A stretch of DNA of 64,000 nt from Exiguobacterium sp. FSL W8-0210. GTDB taxonomy: Bacteria > Bacillota > Bacilli > Exiguobacteriales > Exiguobacteriaceae. Shown in pieces: positions 1-9,291 of this stretch (its first letter is position 1; each line of letters opens with the position of its first letter). Both the position numbers and the translations under genes were made by a program. The notes below the pieces were generated by a model that saw only the letters and a list, made by a program, of their open reading frames with translations, was not told the DNA's origin and did not search any database. The stretch spans positions 723,001 through 787,000 of the forward strand of contig NZ_JBBOUK010000001.1 in the NCBI RefSeq assembly GCF_038006045.1, in the 5' to 3' direction.

Positions 1-1
1 A

Positions 2-2251
2 AAAAGTAAGCAAGTCTATTACTTCTCACTCGAGTTTTTACTCGGACGTTTCCTGCATAACAATCTATTGAGTCTTGATGTCTTAAAGGATGTCGAGCGG
101 GGACTTGAAGAACTCGGATATCAGCTCAGTGATTTGACGGAAGAAGAGCCGGAACCTGGACTTGGGAACGGGGGTCTCGGACGTCTCGCGGCGTGTTTCC
201 TTGATTCCCTTGCTGCGCTCGGTCTTCCTGGACACGGGAACGGAATCCGGTATCAGTATGGTCTCTTCAAGCAAAAAATCATCGATGGTTATCAAGTCGA
301 ATTACCGGATAACTGGCTGAAGAACGGGAACATGTGGGAAATCAGACGTTCCGATAAAGCGGTCGATGTTCCATTCGGTGGACATGTTTGGCTTGAAGAA
401 GTCGGTGATGGGTATCGCGTCCATCATGAACCGGCTGAAATCGTTCGTGCTGTTCCGTACGACATGCCGATCGTCGGTTATCAAAACAAGGTCGTCAATA
501 ACTTGCGACTCTGGAGTGCTGAGTCTCCACTTGATGATGATGAATTACTTAGCCAATACCGTGGGAACTATAAAGATTTACTGGCACATAAACAATCGAT
601 TCAGACGATTTCCGAGTTCTTGTATCCGGATGATACGACCTATGAAGGAAAAGAGTTGCGTCTGAAGCAACAATACTTCTTCGTTTCTGCTGGATTACGG
701 AGTATCTTGACGTCCTTTAAAAAACGAAATCATTCACTGAAGCAACTCGGAAATCATATCGCCATCCATATTAATGATACGCATCCGGTCGTCGCGATTC
801 CGGAGTTAATGCGGATCCTTATCGATGAAGAAGGATTTGGATGGGAAGAAGCATGGCGGATCACGAAGAGTGTCATGTCGTTTACGAACCACACGTTACT
901 GTCAGAAGCACTCGAGCGCTGGCCGATCGATTTGTTCCGTCGCTTGTTACCGCGCATCTACCTCATCATCGAGGAAATCAACCGACGCTTCTGTAAGGAT
1001 GTGCTTGCGAACTATCCACACATGGAAGCGCATATGCGAGATATCGCCATCATCGCGGATGACCGGATCAACATGGCGAATCTGGCTGTTGTCGGCACGC
1101 ATTCGACGAATGGTGTCGCTCAGATTCATACTGAGATTCTGAAGCAGCGTGAGATGCGCCTATTTTATGAGATGTTTCCGCTTCGCTTTAATAATAAGAC
1201 GAACGGAATTACACATCGTCGCTGGTTCCTCTCATCAAACCCAGCACTGGCAAATCGTGTGACGGAAGCAATCGGGGATAGTTGGATTCAGCATCCGTCT
1301 GATTTGCAAAAGTTGACGAAATGGGCAGAGGATTCAGCATTACAGAAGGACATCGCCGAGATCAAACTTCAGCGCAAAGAAGAATTAGCGTTGCTCATTG
1401 AAAAAGAAACCGGTATCGTCGTGGACCCAACCTCGATTTTTGATGTTCAAGTCAAGCGATTGCATGCGTACAAACGTCAACTCTTGAATGCATTACACAT
1501 TCATTCGCTCTACTATCGTCTGAAGGAGGACCGTTCCTTCACGATGACACCGAGGACATTCATCTTTGGTGCAAAGGCGGCGCCAGGCTATCATTATGCA
1601 AAAGAAGTCATTCGTTATATCAATGCGTTAGCTCGCTTGATCAATCAGGATCCAGACGTCAGTCCATACTTGAAAGTCGTCTTCCTAGAAAACTATCGTG
1701 TATCGCTTGCTGAGAAGATTTTCCCGGCAAGTGACGTCAGTGAACAGATTTCGACTGCAAGTTATGAAGCCTCTGGAACCGGCAACATGAAATTCATGAT
1801 GAATGGCGCCTTGACGATCGGAACGCTCGACGGAGCGAACATCGAAATTCGAGACGAGGTCGGGGATGCGAACATCTTCATCTTCGGCTTAACACCACAA
1901 GAAGTCATGAATTATAAACAATACGGCGGTTACAGTGCATACGATCAATACAGTGCCCAACCCGAGCTACGACGGATCATCGGCAGTCTCGTCGATGGAA
2001 CATTATTTGCTCCAGGTGAATTCCAAGCGATTTACGATTCATTATTGACGTATAATGATGAGTATCTGATCCTGAAAGACTTCATGTCGTATCAACAAGC
2101 GCAAGAACGAATCGATCGGATGTATCAGCAACCAGAAGAATGGTATAAACGCGTCATTCTTAATATTGCACGGTCAGGTGTGTTCTCAAGTGACCGAACG
2201 ATTAAAGAGTATGCGAATGCGATCTGGAACATCAAACCGATTCAACTCTGA
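2..2251 (+). CDS. glgP: glycogen phosphorylase, 5' end cut by window edge
   Basis: Releases glucose-1-phosphate from glycogen with pyridoxal phosphate as cofactor; it acts in the cytoplasm. The reading frame is open to the first bases of the window: upstream of a possible TTG at 68 it still encodes the family sequence YYFSLEFLLGR, so 68 is not the true start and roughly 50 N-terminal residues lie outside. The PLP lysine is in GTGNMKF (codon 1790-1792), and the N-terminal GLGNGGLGRLAACF motif and the NGANIEI-like LDGANIEI segment are present. The product glucose-1-phosphate is the substrate of the phosphoglucomutase encoded 950 bases downstream. Identification is very secure; what precedes it (usually glgA or glgD) cannot be seen. 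Confidence 0.96.
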   Translation, partial: KSKQVYYFSLEFLLGRFLHNNLLSLDVLKDVERGLEELGYQLSDLTEEEPEPGLGNGGLGRLAACFLDSLAALGLPGHGNGIRYQYGLFKQKIIDGYQVELPDNWLKNGNMWEIRRSDKAVDVPFGGHVWLEEVGDGYRVHHEPAEIVRAVPYDMPIVGYQNKVVNNLRLWSAESPLDDDELLSQYRGNYKDLLAHKQSIQTISEFLYPDDTTYEGKELRLKQQYFFVSAGLRSILTSFKKRNHSLKQLGNHIAIHINDTHPVVAIPELMRILIDEEGFGWEEAWRITKSVMSFTNHTLLSEALERWPIDLFRRLLPRIYLIIEEINRRFCKDVLANYPHMEAHMRDIAIIADDRINMANLAVVGTHSTNGVAQIHTEILKQREMRLFYEMFPLRFNNKTNGITHRRWFLSSNPALANRVTEAIGDSWIQHPSDLQKLTKWAEDSALQKDIAEIKLQRKEELALLIEKETGIVVDPTSIFDVQVKRLHAYKRQLLNALHIHSLYYRLKEDRSFTMTPRTFIFGAKAAPGYHYAKEVIRYINALARLINQDPDVSPYLKVVFLENYRVSLAEKIFPASDVSEQISTASYEASGTGNMKFMMNGALTIGTLDGANIEIRDEVGDANIFIFGLTPQEVMNYKQYGGYSAYDQYSAQPELRRIIGSLVDGTLFAPGEFQAIYDSLLTYNDEYLILKDFMSYQQAQERIDRMYQQPEEWYKRVILNIARSGVFSSDRTIKEYANAIWNIKPIQL

Positions 2252-2253
2252 AC

Positions 2254-2286
2254 AAAAAGACACTGACAGATGTTTCTGTCAGTGTC
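2254..2286 (-). terminator. rho-independent terminator of the sulfurtransferase gene
   Basis: A perfect 12-bp stem (GACACTGACAGA / TCTGTCAGTGTC) with a TGTT loop. Read on the minus strand it is followed by five T, so it mainly serves the minus gene; it sits between two convergent genes and may also slow glgP transcripts. Confidence 0.85.
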
Positions 2287-2292
2287 TGATGC

Positions 2293-3111
2293 TTACGAAC
2301 GGGAGACATCTTCACCACGGCTGACCCAATCACTATAAGAGCCGGCGTAAAGCCGGACATCGGTTTTCCCAAGTGAATGGAGAGCAATGACATTTACACA
2401 CGCTGTCACGCCACTTCCACAATAAAGGATAGGGGCTGTGACCGGTAGGATGTCGGCGTACAATTCTTTCAAATCTTCCGCGTCCCGTAAGCGACCATCT
2501 GGTGAGAGTGCTTGTTCGAAGAAACAATTCACGGCACCTGGAATGTGACCGGCGACGTGATCGAGTGGTTCGATTTCTCCACGGTATCGATTGGGTGCAC
2601 GGGAATCGATGATCATCGTTTCTGTCAGCTGATGCTTTAGCTCTTCGAATGAGACAAGCATCTCATCTTGAAAACGAGGCGCGTACTGGGACGGTTCATA
2701 AGTAGGGACGTCGTCCGTGACCGGAAGATCGAACGCTAGGTAAGAGGAGAATCCGCCCTCAAGGACGACGACACGCTCATGTCCGATCCATTTAAATAAC
2801 CACCAGGCACGAGCGGCATACGGAAAACCATCGTCATACAAGACGACGAAGTCTTCCGGTGTCACACCATGCTGTTCCAGTGTGTGTTGCCACGCTTCTT
2901 TTGAAGGAAGCGGATGCCGACCGCCGACTTCATCGATGGGACCGGAAAGGTCAGTCGTTAAATCCAGGTGCTGTGCACCTTCGACGTGTTGTTCCAAAAA
3001 AGCATTTCGTCCATATTCAGGTTGTTGCAAGTCATATCGGCAGTCAAACCAGCGAATCTGATCCGTTCGGACGAGCTGTTGAAGATCTGCCATTTGAATC
3101 GTAGGAAACAT
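2293..3111 (-). CDS. two-domain rhodanese-type sulfurtransferase
   Basis: Transfers sulfane sulfur from thiosulfate or 3-mercaptopyruvate to a thiol acceptor in the cytoplasm. The 272 residues form two rhodanese domains: an inactive N-terminal one (about 5-125, with FDCRYDL and the RAWWLFKW segment) and a catalytic C-terminal one (about 150-268) holding the loop YCGSGVTA with the cysteine. The CGSGVTA loop is the type seen in 3-mercaptopyruvate sulfurtransferases rather than the CRKGVTA of classical rhodanese; this is family knowledge, so substrate choice remains inferred. The gene faces pgcA across a 92-base gap and converges with glgP; no link to glycogen use is apparent. Confidence 0.88.
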   Translation of the reverse strand: MFPTIQMADLQQLVRTDQIRWFDCRYDLQQPEYGRNAFLEQHVEGAQHLDLTTDLSGPIDEVGGRHPLPSKEAWQHTLEQHGVTPEDFVVLYDDGFPYAARAWWLFKWIGHERVVVLEGGFSSYLAFDLPVTDDVPTYEPSQYAPRFQDEMLVSFEELKHQLTETMIIDSRAPNRYRGEIEPLDHVAGHIPGAVNCFFEQALSPDGRLRDAEDLKELYADILPVTAPILYCGSGVTACVNVIALHSLGKTDVRLYAGSYSDWVSRGEDVSRS

Positions 3112-3203
3112 GCCTCATCACCTTACCCTTTCTAGTGTTAATCATATGAAAGGTATCGCATCATCGCAAGTCTTACCCTCATTTAAAAAGGAGTCGATTT
3201 ACC

Positions 3204-4940
3204 ATGTCATGGAAAGAAACCTATCAAAAATGGAATCAGTTCGCTGATTTAGACAGTACATTAAAAGAAGAGTTAGTCACGTTAGCAACGGATGAAAAAG
3301 CAGCTGAAGAAGCATTTTATAAAGAACTCGAGTTCGGAACAGGTGGTATGCGTGGGGAAATCGGTGTCGGGACGAACCGGATGAACGTATATACGGTCCG
3401 AAAAGCATCACAAGGGTTCGCGGCATTCATTAAGGCGTCGGGGGAAGAAGCGGCAGCAAAAGGAATCGTCATCGCACACGATTCACGCCATTTCTCACCA
3501 GAATTTGCCCTAGAGGCGGCACGGACGCTCGCAAGCAACGGCATCAAAGCGTATCTGTTCGACGGTCTACGTCCGACACCGGAACTTTCGTTTGCGGTTC
3601 GGTCTTTACAAGCGTCGGGCGGGATCGTCATTACGGCGAGTCACAACCCACCAGAGTACAATGGCTACAAAGTATATGGAGATGACGGTGGACAACTTCC
3701 GCCAAAAGAGGCAGATGAACTCGTTTCGTACGTCAGCCAAATCGAAGATGAGCTATCGATTGAACTGGAGCAAGAAGAAGTCCTTCGCGCGAACGGTTTG
3801 ATCGTCCGTGTCGGAGAAGAGCTCGACGAGGCGTATCAAGAAAAATTACAAACGATTCGTGTCTTACCTTCGATTCAATCGGAATTAGCGGATCCACTTA
3901 AAATCGTCTTCACACCACTTCACGGAACAGGTCTTGTGCCGGTAACAGAAGGCTTGAAACGGTATGGATTCGAACACGTGACAGTCGTTAAGGAGCAAGC
4001 GGAACCAGACGGTGCGTTCCCGACCGTGACGTCGCCGAACCCGGAAGAACATGCTGCCTTTAAACTGGCGATCGAATATGGTGACCGGACAGATGCCGAC
4101 ATCTTGATTGCGACGGATCCCGATGCCGACCGTGTCGGAGTCGCAACACGTGATGCAGACGGAGAATGGACAGTCCTGACAGGGAATCAGACGGGAGCGT
4201 TATTGCTCGACTACATCCTTTCACAAAAAGCGGCGCAAGGAACACTGCCAGCGAACGGATTCGTCGCGAAGACGATCGTTACGTCGGAACTCGGCGCGTT
4301 GATCGCACGTCACTATGATCTCCACGTCGAGAATACATTGACAGGCTTTAAGTTCATCGGGGAAAAAATCAAACAATATAACGCATCGGGTCAATATGAG
4401 TATCTCTTCGGATACGAGGAGAGCTATGGTTACCTTATCGGTGACTTCTGCCGAGACAAGGATGCCGTCCAAGCGTGCTTGTTAGCTGCTGAGATGGCTG
4501 CGTACCATAAGAAAGAAGGACGGACGCTCTATGAGGCATTACAGGCGATTTACGAGCAGTTCGGGTACTTTGAAGAGTCACTTCGCTCTCTGACACTCAA
4601 AGGGAAGGATGGCGTGGCACAGATCGGTCGTATCATGGATACGTTCCGTGAGAATCCGCCAAAACAAGTGGCTGGAGAACAGGTCGTCTTATTCGAGGAC
4701 TATGATGCGAGTATCGCCCACGATTTGAAGACACATCAACCTTCACCGATCAACTTGCCAAAATCCAACGTACTGAAGTTTACGCTTAGCGATGGATCAT
4801 GGTTCTGCCTTCGTCCATCGGGTACGGAACCAAAAATCAAATTCTACTTCAGCGTCACGTCACCAGATGCTGCTGAGACGACACGGAAACGTCAGCAGAT
4901 CGAAGATGAAGTCATGCAAGAAGTCGAACAAATTCAATAA
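3204..4940 (+). CDS. pgcA: alpha-phosphoglucomutase
   Basis: Interconverts glucose-1-phosphate and glucose-6-phosphate, linking glycogen breakdown and UDP-glucose synthesis to glycolysis. The 578-residue length fits Bacillus PgcA. The active-site phosphoserine is in [13 protein letters not shown] (about residue 146), the metal loop is [12 protein letters not shown], the sugar-binding loop is GYEESYGY, and the phosphate loop is [12 protein letters not shown] near the C-terminus. Start chosen from AAAAAGGAG eight bases before ATG. It is followed by its own terminator, so it is monocistronic. Confidence 0.93.
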   Translation: MSWKETYQKWNQFADLDSTLKEELVTLATDEKAAEEAFYKELEFGTGGMRGEIGVGTNRMNVYTVRKASQGFAAFIKASGEEAAAKGIVIAHDSRHFSPEFALEAARTLASNGIKAYLFDGLRPTPELSFAVRSLQASGGIVITASHNPPEYNGYKVYGDDGGQLPPKEADELVSYVSQIEDELSIELEQEEVLRANGLIVRVGEELDEAYQEKLQTIRVLPSIQSELADPLKIVFTPLHGTGLVPVTEGLKRYGFEHVTVVKEQAEPDGAFPTVTSPNPEEHAAFKLAIEYGDRTDADILIATDPDADRVGVATRDADGEWTVLTGNQTGALLLDYILSQKAAQGTLPANGFVAKTIVTSELGALIARHYDLHVENTLTGFKFIGEKIKQYNASGQYEYLFGYEESYGYLIGDFCRDKDAVQACLLAAEMAAYHKKEGRTLYEALQAIYEQFGYFEESLRSLTLKGKDGVAQIGRIMDTFRENPPKQVAGEQVVLFEDYDASIAHDLKTHQPSPINLPKSNVLKFTLSDGSWFCLRPSGTEPKIKFYFSVTSPDAAETTRKRQQIEDEVMQEVEQIQ

Positions 4941-4948
4941 GTTCCATG

Positions 4949-4981
4949 CAGGATCACGTCATCGACGGGGTCCTGTTTTTT
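4949..4981 (+). terminator. terminator of pgcA
   Basis: Stem CAGGATC / GGGTCCTG (with a G-T pair) around a 12-base loop, directly followed by TTTTTT. Confidence 0.75.
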
Positions 4982-5078
4982 GTCTGAGAGCATCAAAAAG
5001 TGAAATTCGTGCAACCGGTACCATTTTAAGATACAGTAAACGAGGTAGAGTTTATATGATAGAGGAGTTAGAAGACAG

Positions 5079-5975
5079 ATGGAACGGATTCAACTAACAG
5101 AAGATTTATCATTCTCACGCATCATTCACGGCTTATGGCGATTGAATGAATGGGAGATGACGAAGGAAGAGCGGCTCGAATTGATTGAAGCATGCCTTGC
5201 TTTAGGAATTACGACGTTTGATCACGCAGATATCTATGGCGATTACACGAATGAACGCTTATTCGGAGAAGCGCTTGCTTTAAAACCGGAGTTACGTGAC
5301 CGAATGGAGATCATTACGAAGACGGGCATCAAGATGAAAGGGAATCATTTCTCGGATCAGTCGTTGTCATTCTACGATACGACGAAAGAGCATATCATCA
5401 AACAAGTCAACCGTTCTCTTCAAGAACTCGGTGTCGAGTACGTGGATACGTTGTTGATTCACCGTCCAGATCCGTTGATGGACCCGAACGAGATTGCTGA
5501 AGCGTTCGTAGAGTTGAAGGACGCAGGAAAGGTACGGACATTCGGTCTCTCGAACCATACACCTGCGCAACAAAGTCTCATTCAGTCGCGCTTACCATTC
5601 ATGCTCGTGACGAACCAACTCGAGTTGTCGGTTTCGGAACTGAAACATTTCGAGGACGGATCCGTTGATCTCTGTCATGAAAATGAGATGCCGTTGATGG
5701 CATGGAGTCCGCTTGCGGGCGGTCGTCTCTTCAAGGACGAGCAATATGCACCGTTACGCGAAAAATTAGCGGAGATCGCAGAGACGATCGGGGCAGAAGA
5801 AATCGACGAAGTCGCATATGCATGGTTGCTCAAACATCCAGCACGTATCATGCCAATCGTTGGTTCTGGTAAGATTGAACGCATCGAATCTGCGGTTCGT
5901 TCGACGAAATTGTCGTTGACACGCGAACAGTGGTTTGAGATTTTGAAGGCATCACGTGGTCGTGACGTCGATTAA
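5079..5975 (+). CDS. aldo/keto reductase, YdhF-like
   Basis: Predicted NAD(P)H-dependent oxidoreductase of the aldo/keto reductase superfamily, cytoplasmic, 298 residues in one TIM barrel. The catalytic tetrad is visible: Asp and Tyr in HADIYGDY, Lys in ITKTGI, and His in LLIHRPDP. The cofactor-binding C-terminal part carries IVGSGKIERI. The N-terminal sequence RIIHGLWRLNEW resembles E. coli YdhF. Ribosome site GAGGAG lies ten bases before ATG; a possible -10 (TATGAT, 5054-5059) lies just upstream. The physiological substrate cannot be told. Confidence 0.88.
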   Translation: MERIQLTEDLSFSRIIHGLWRLNEWEMTKEERLELIEACLALGITTFDHADIYGDYTNERLFGEALALKPELRDRMEIITKTGIKMKGNHFSDQSLSFYDTTKEHIIKQVNRSLQELGVEYVDTLLIHRPDPLMDPNEIAEAFVELKDAGKVRTFGLSNHTPAQQSLIQSRLPFMLVTNQLELSVSELKHFEDGSVDLCHENEMPLMAWSPLAGGRLFKDEQYAPLREKLAEIAETIGAEEIDEVAYAWLLKHPARIMPIVGSGKIERIESAVRSTKLSLTREQWFEILKASRGRDVD

Positions 5976-6033
5976 TTGATTTTGAGATAGAAGCGGATCA
6001 ATGCGTAAATTGTCCGTTAGCGAAATAAAGTGA

Positions 6034-6075
6034 GAGGATCGTTTCCGATATATCATCCGGAAGCGATCCTTTCTT
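6034..6075 (+). terminator. terminator of the aldo/keto reductase gene
   Basis: AGGATCG and CGATCCT pair around an inner TTCCG/CGGAA stem, followed by the T-rich TTTCTTTC. Confidence 0.75.
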
Positions 6076-6110
6076 TCGCTTACGTATAGAACATATGTCA
6101 AAAAGTAAAC

Positions 6111-6148
6111 AAAAAAAGCCCCATCTCAAGGGGGAGGAGAGATGGGGG
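6111..6148 (-). terminator. terminator of the 65-residue protein gene
   Basis: CCCCATCTC at 6119-6127 pairs with GAGATGGGG at 6139-6147; on the minus strand the stem is followed by seven T. Confidence 0.85.
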
Positions 6149-6158
6149 ATCTATGAGG

Positions 6159-6356
6159 TTAAGCTTCTAAGCGAAGCATCTCCTGACGATATTTATCTAA
6201 ACGATCTTTACTTGCTGAAACGGCAGCTTGGTCATTGGCTTGAATCGCATCGAAGAGCGTACTGAGCTCATAATCGATTTCGAGACGTAGCACTGGAATT
6301 CGCTGCTCTGCATCTTGTCTACGGAAAGCTTCAATTACTTGTTTCATCTCGGCCAC
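6159..6356 (-). CDS. small conserved-looking protein of unknown function
   Basis: 65 residues, not recognised. The protein is soluble, highly charged and predicted almost wholly helical (two helices, about 1-18 and 22-64), with no cysteines and no membrane segment. A clear ribosome site AAAGGAG precedes the ATG, and the gene has its own terminator on the 3' side, so it is a real independent gene. It may be a small regulatory or protein-binding factor, but nothing in the sequence fixes that. Confidence 0.7.
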   Translation of the reverse strand: MAEMKQVIEAFRRQDAEQRIPVLRLEIDYELSTLFDAIQANDQAAVSASKDRLDKYRQEMLRLEA

Positions 6357-6443
6357 GCTCCTTTGTAATTTGTCAGATAATTCTGATTTTTATTAGTATA
6401 CTTGATTATTCCCGGATTGCCTAGTGCTAAACCTAAAAAAATC

Positions 6444-6482
6444 TAAAAAAACACACTTGAAATCCTGACGGTTCCAAGTGTG
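6444..6482 (-). terminator. terminator of the amino-acid ABC operon
   Basis: CACACTTG (6452-6459) pairs with CAAGTGTG (6475-6482); the minus-strand transcript then runs into a T tract (seven A on the plus strand). Confidence 0.8.
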
Positions 6483-6488
6483 GAAAAT

Positions 6489-7139
6489 TCATTCTGGAAT
6501 GCTGAATCGTGCCTCTAAGCGATGTTGAACACTTTGAATGAGCGTTGACATGATCCAGTAAATCGCAGCTGAGAATAGCAGCAACGGCATGACGAGATAC
6601 GTCGTAGCTGAAATCTGGTCAGAGACGTATGTCAATTCTTCGACAGCAACAATCGTACCGAGTGATGTCGATTTGATGATATCGATGACAGAGTTTGAAA
6701 GCGGTGGAATCGCCCGAGATAGTGCTTGCGGCAAGATGACGTCCTTGAATGTCTTACGACGCGGAATACCGAGCGAATCAGCGGCTTCCCATTGTCCACG
6801 ATCGACAGAGGAGATGGCAGCTCGGAACGATTCTGAGATATACGCAGAAAAGTGAAGCGATAAGCCGAAAGCGAGAGCTTGGAATCCAGTCAATTGAAGG
6901 ACAACGAGACCATTGTATAAAATCAGGATTTGTAACAGCAATGGTGTTCCTCGGAAGAAGGAGACGTATAAACGTGCAAAACCGCTAAAGACGGCAAGAC
7001 GGCTATCACGCATGACGGCAAGAATCAACCCGAGAATAAGCGCAAAGACGATGGCGAGACCACTTGCTAGAAGGGTCGTACCAATCGCCTTTGCGTAGAC
7101 GTCCGAGTTATCCCGGACGATCGTCAGTAATTCACTCAC
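6489..7139 (-). CDS. polar amino-acid ABC transporter permease
   Basis: Membrane subunit of a polar amino-acid importer (HisMQ/TcyB type), 216 residues with about five membrane helices. The cytoplasmic EAA loop, which contacts the ATPase, is visible as QWEAADSLGIPRRKTFKDV. It starts with GTG at 7139 overlapping the TGA of the upstream binding-protein gene by the GTGA arrangement, so the two are translationally coupled. No ATPase gene follows; a terminator comes directly after. Closest in type to cystine or glutamine transport permeases, but the substrate is inferred only. Confidence 0.88.
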   Translation of the reverse strand: MSELLTIVRDNSDVYAKAIGTTLLASGLAIVFALILGLILAVMRDSRLAVFSGFARLYVSFFRGTPLLLQILILYNGLVVLQLTGFQALAFGLSLHFSAYISESFRAAISSVDRGQWEAADSLGIPRRKTFKDVILPQALSRAIPPLSNSVIDIIKSTSLGTIVAVEELTYVSDQISATTYLVMPLLLFSAAIYWIMSTLIQSVQHRLEARFSIPE

Positions 7140-7903
7140 TTACTGATATCCTCGTTGAAATACTTCTCACCGATTTTTGCAAGAGTGCCGTCTTCTTGCA
7201 TCTCAGCGAGTGCTTTATTAAAGTCTTCTGTATACTTGCTGTTTTTCGCCATCATGAAGCCTGATTCGTTCTTATCGAACGTCTCACCGACCGCTTTGAC
7301 TTTATAGCCTGCTTTTTTCAGCTCCGTTAAAACGAAGAGACGATCGTTCATAGCAGCATCAACACGACCTGCTTCAAGATCTTTTAAGACTTGGTTCGCA
7401 CCTTTGTAGTACTTCACTTTCGCGCCAGCTTCTTCAGCCGTTTTGGCATAAAGTGAACCTTGTGTCGAACCGACTGTCTTTCCTTTTAAGTCGTCGAGTG
7501 TTTTGATGTCGTTCGTTTTATTGTTGACGATGATCGTTGAACCAGAGACCGTATACGCATCAGAGAAAGCGTATTTTTCTTGGCGCTCAGGCGTGATTCC
7601 CATTTGGTTCGCGATCACATCGATCCGTTTTGAATCGAGTGCTGGGATGAGTCCTTTGAAGTCCATCGCTTTGTAATCGACTTTATAGCCGGCACGTTTT
7701 GCGACTTCGTTCATGACGTCTACGTCATAACCTGTCAATTTTCCTTTTTCTTTATACGTGAAAGGTGGGTACGTTGCTTCTGTACCGACTGTAATAACTT
7801 TTGACTCTTTATCAGAACCTGCGTTGTCGTTCGAAGCGCCGCATGCTGCAAGCACCCCCGCTGTCGATAATGCTGCTACAGCTAATTTCAAACCGTGTTT
7901 CAT
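7136..7903 (-). CDS. amino-acid ABC transporter substrate-binding lipoprotein
   Basis: Extracellular solute-binding protein family 3, membrane-anchored. The signal peptide ends in the lipobox LAAC (Cys about residue 20), followed by a GASNDNAG linker. The mature part has ATYPPFTY, DFKGLIPAL and AAMNDRLF; the NDRL motif recalls cystine-binding proteins such as TcyA, so cystine is a plausible but unproven substrate. Start set at 7903: AAAGGAGAG is five bases before this ATG, whereas the upstream in-frame ATG at 7936 lacks a ribosome site. Transcribed from a good promoter at 7979-8008 together with the permease. Confidence 0.9.
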   Translation of the reverse strand: MKHGLKLAVAALSTAGVLAACGASNDNAGSDKESKVITVGTEATYPPFTYKEKGKLTGYDVDVMNEVAKRAGYKVDYKAMDFKGLIPALDSKRIDVIANQMGITPERQEKYAFSDAYTVSGSTIIVNNKTNDIKTLDDLKGKTVGSTQGSLYAKTAEEAGAKVKYYKGANQVLKDLEAGRVDAAMNDRLFVLTELKKAGYKVKAVGETFDKNESGFMMAKNSKYTEDFNKALAEMQEDGTLAKIGEKYFNEDISK

Positions 7904-7978
7904 AGCGCTCTCTCCTTTATAAATGAATGATTTCAATTCCTAGTTTTCGAATAGGATTAATTTTAAGCTACAAGCAGT

Positions 7979-8008
7979 ATCATACAAAGTTACAGGAACG
8001 TCTGTCAA
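7979..8008 (-). promoter_or_regulatory. sigma-A promoter of the amino-acid ABC operon
   Basis: On the minus strand TTGACA (8003-8008) and TATGAT (7979-7984) are 18 bases apart. The leader to the start codon is about 70 bases and shows no strong structure. Confidence 0.7.
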
Positions 8009-8038
8009 TAAAAAAGACTGCCCTTAAAAGGACAGTCT
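8009..8038 (-). terminator. terminator of msmX
   Basis: AGACTGCCC (8015-8023) pairs with GGACAGTCT (8030-8038, one G-T or mismatch), followed on the minus strand by a run of T. Confidence 0.85.
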
Positions 8039-8066
8039 GAAACATCGGAACTGATTAATGATGCGA

Positions 8067-9173
8067 TTAACGGATCGTTGCTTCTGTTGAAGCATCGAAG
8101 AAGTGTGCTTTTGTCATATCAAAGAAAAGATCAAGCTGCGATCCCATCTCGACGTGTGAACGAGAATCAACACGTGCCGTGAACGCTTGTTGCCCGACTT
8201 TTGAGTAGAGGTAAGACTCTGCACCCATCAATTCGGAGACTTCGATATGTGCTGGGAAGCGGTGTGCTGTTTTCGTATCTTGGTAGATCAATTCCGCATG
8301 GATGTCTTCTGGGCGAATTCCGAGGACGAGATCCTTGTTCGTGTAACCACGGTCACGGAGAACTTTCATTTTCCCTTCTGGTACTTCGAACTTCTCTTCT
8401 GTTCCTGAAACGTGGAAGAGACCGTCTTCTGCTAATTTACCTGTCAAGAAGTTCATCGATGGTGAACCGATGAATCCGGCGACGAACATGTTATCCGGGT
8501 GATCATAGACTTCTTTCGGCGTACCGACTTGTTGAATGATACCCGCTTTCATGATGACGATTCGTGTCGCAAGCGTCATCGCTTCCGTCTGATCGTGCGT
8601 AACGTAAATCGTCGTCGTCTCAAGACGTTTGTGTAACTGAATGATTTCCTTACGCATTTGTACCCGCAATTTAGCATCTAAGTTCGAGAGCGGCTCATCC
8701 ATCAAGAAGACTTTAGCATCACGAACGATGGCGCGACCAATCGCTACCCGTTGACGCTGACCACCAGAAAGTGCTTTTGGCTTCCGCTCGAGATATTCTT
8801 CAAGACCAAGGATACGAGCTGCGTTATCGACGCGTTGTTTGATTTCATCTTTCGGGAACTTCCGAAGCTTTAATCCGAACGCCATGTTATCGAAGACGTT
8901 CATGTGTGGATACAGCGCGTAGTTTTGGAAGACCATCGCGATATCGCGATCTTTTGGCGCTACATCGTTCATGCGTTTACCGTCGATGATGAAATCCCCA
9001 CCTGAGATTTCTTCGAGCCCAGCGATCATCCGGAGCGTCGTTGATTTACCGCAACCTGATGGTCCGACGAAGACGATGAATTCTTTATCTTTAATGTGAA
9101 GGTTGAAGTCATCAACCGCTTTTGCATCACCTGAGTAGATTTTATCGATATGTTCAAGACGAATTTCAGCCAT
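8067..9173 (-). CDS. msmX: ABC transporter ATPase for sugar importers (MsmX/UgpC type)
   Basis: Cytoplasmic ATPase energising carbohydrate ABC importers. 368 residues: nucleotide-binding domain (about 1-235) with Walker A GPSGCGKSTT, Q-loop VFQNYALYPH, signature LSGGQRQRVAIGRAI, Walker B KVFLMDEP and switch His in YVTHDQTEA, then the MalK-type TOBE/OB domain (about 240-365, with LVLGIRPEDI). It stands alone with no permease beside it, as expected of the shared ATPase MsmX that serves several oligosaccharide importers. Two cre-like sites upstream suggest catabolite control. GGGGGAA ribosome site before ATG. Confidence 0.92.
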   Translation of the reverse strand: MAEIRLEHIDKIYSGDAKAVDDFNLHIKDKEFIVFVGPSGCGKSTTLRMIAGLEEISGGDFIIDGKRMNDVAPKDRDIAMVFQNYALYPHMNVFDNMAFGLKLRKFPKDEIKQRVDNAARILGLEEYLERKPKALSGGQRQRVAIGRAIVRDAKVFLMDEPLSNLDAKLRVQMRKEIIQLHKRLETTTIYVTHDQTEAMTLATRIVIMKAGIIQQVGTPKEVYDHPDNMFVAGFIGSPSMNFLTGKLAEDGLFHVSGTEEKFEVPEGKMKVLRDRGYTNKDLVLGIRPEDIHAELIYQDTKTAHRFPAHIEVSELMGAESYLYSKVGQQAFTARVDSRSHVEMGSQLDLFFDMTKAHFFDASTEATIR

Positions 9174-9204
9174 GTGTAGTTCCCCCTAATGTAAATGATG
9201 AAAT

Positions 9205-9218
9205 AATAACGCTTACAA
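9205..9218 (-). promoter_or_regulatory. cre-like site upstream of msmX (proximal)
   Basis: Minus-strand TGTAAGCGTTATTA differs from the CcpA consensus TGWAARCGYTWNCW at one position (T for C at position 13). It lies about 30 bases before the start codon, downstream of a possible -10 TATACT. Confidence 0.5.
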
Positions 9219-9269
9219 GATTTAGTATAAAAGAAGTCAGGGAGTCTGCCTATGGACAACCTGACTAAA

Positions 9270-9283
9270 TGCAAACGTTTTCA
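9270..9283 (-). promoter_or_regulatory. cre site upstream of msmX (distal)
   Basis: Minus-strand TGAAAACGTTTGCA matches the CcpA consensus at every position. It is in the gap between msmX and the downstream end of the PucR-type gene. Confidence 0.7.
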
Positions 9284-9291
9284 ATTAGGCA

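Noticed and set aside
68-70. TTG at 68 as the glycogen phosphorylase start
   Set aside because: The frame upstream is open to the window edge and encodes conserved phosphorylase residues.
7904-7978. riboswitch (such as an S-box or T-box) before the amino-acid ABC operon
   Set aside because: The leader is only about 70 bases with no stable hairpins; the strong hairpin at 8015-8038 lies before the promoter and ends msmX.
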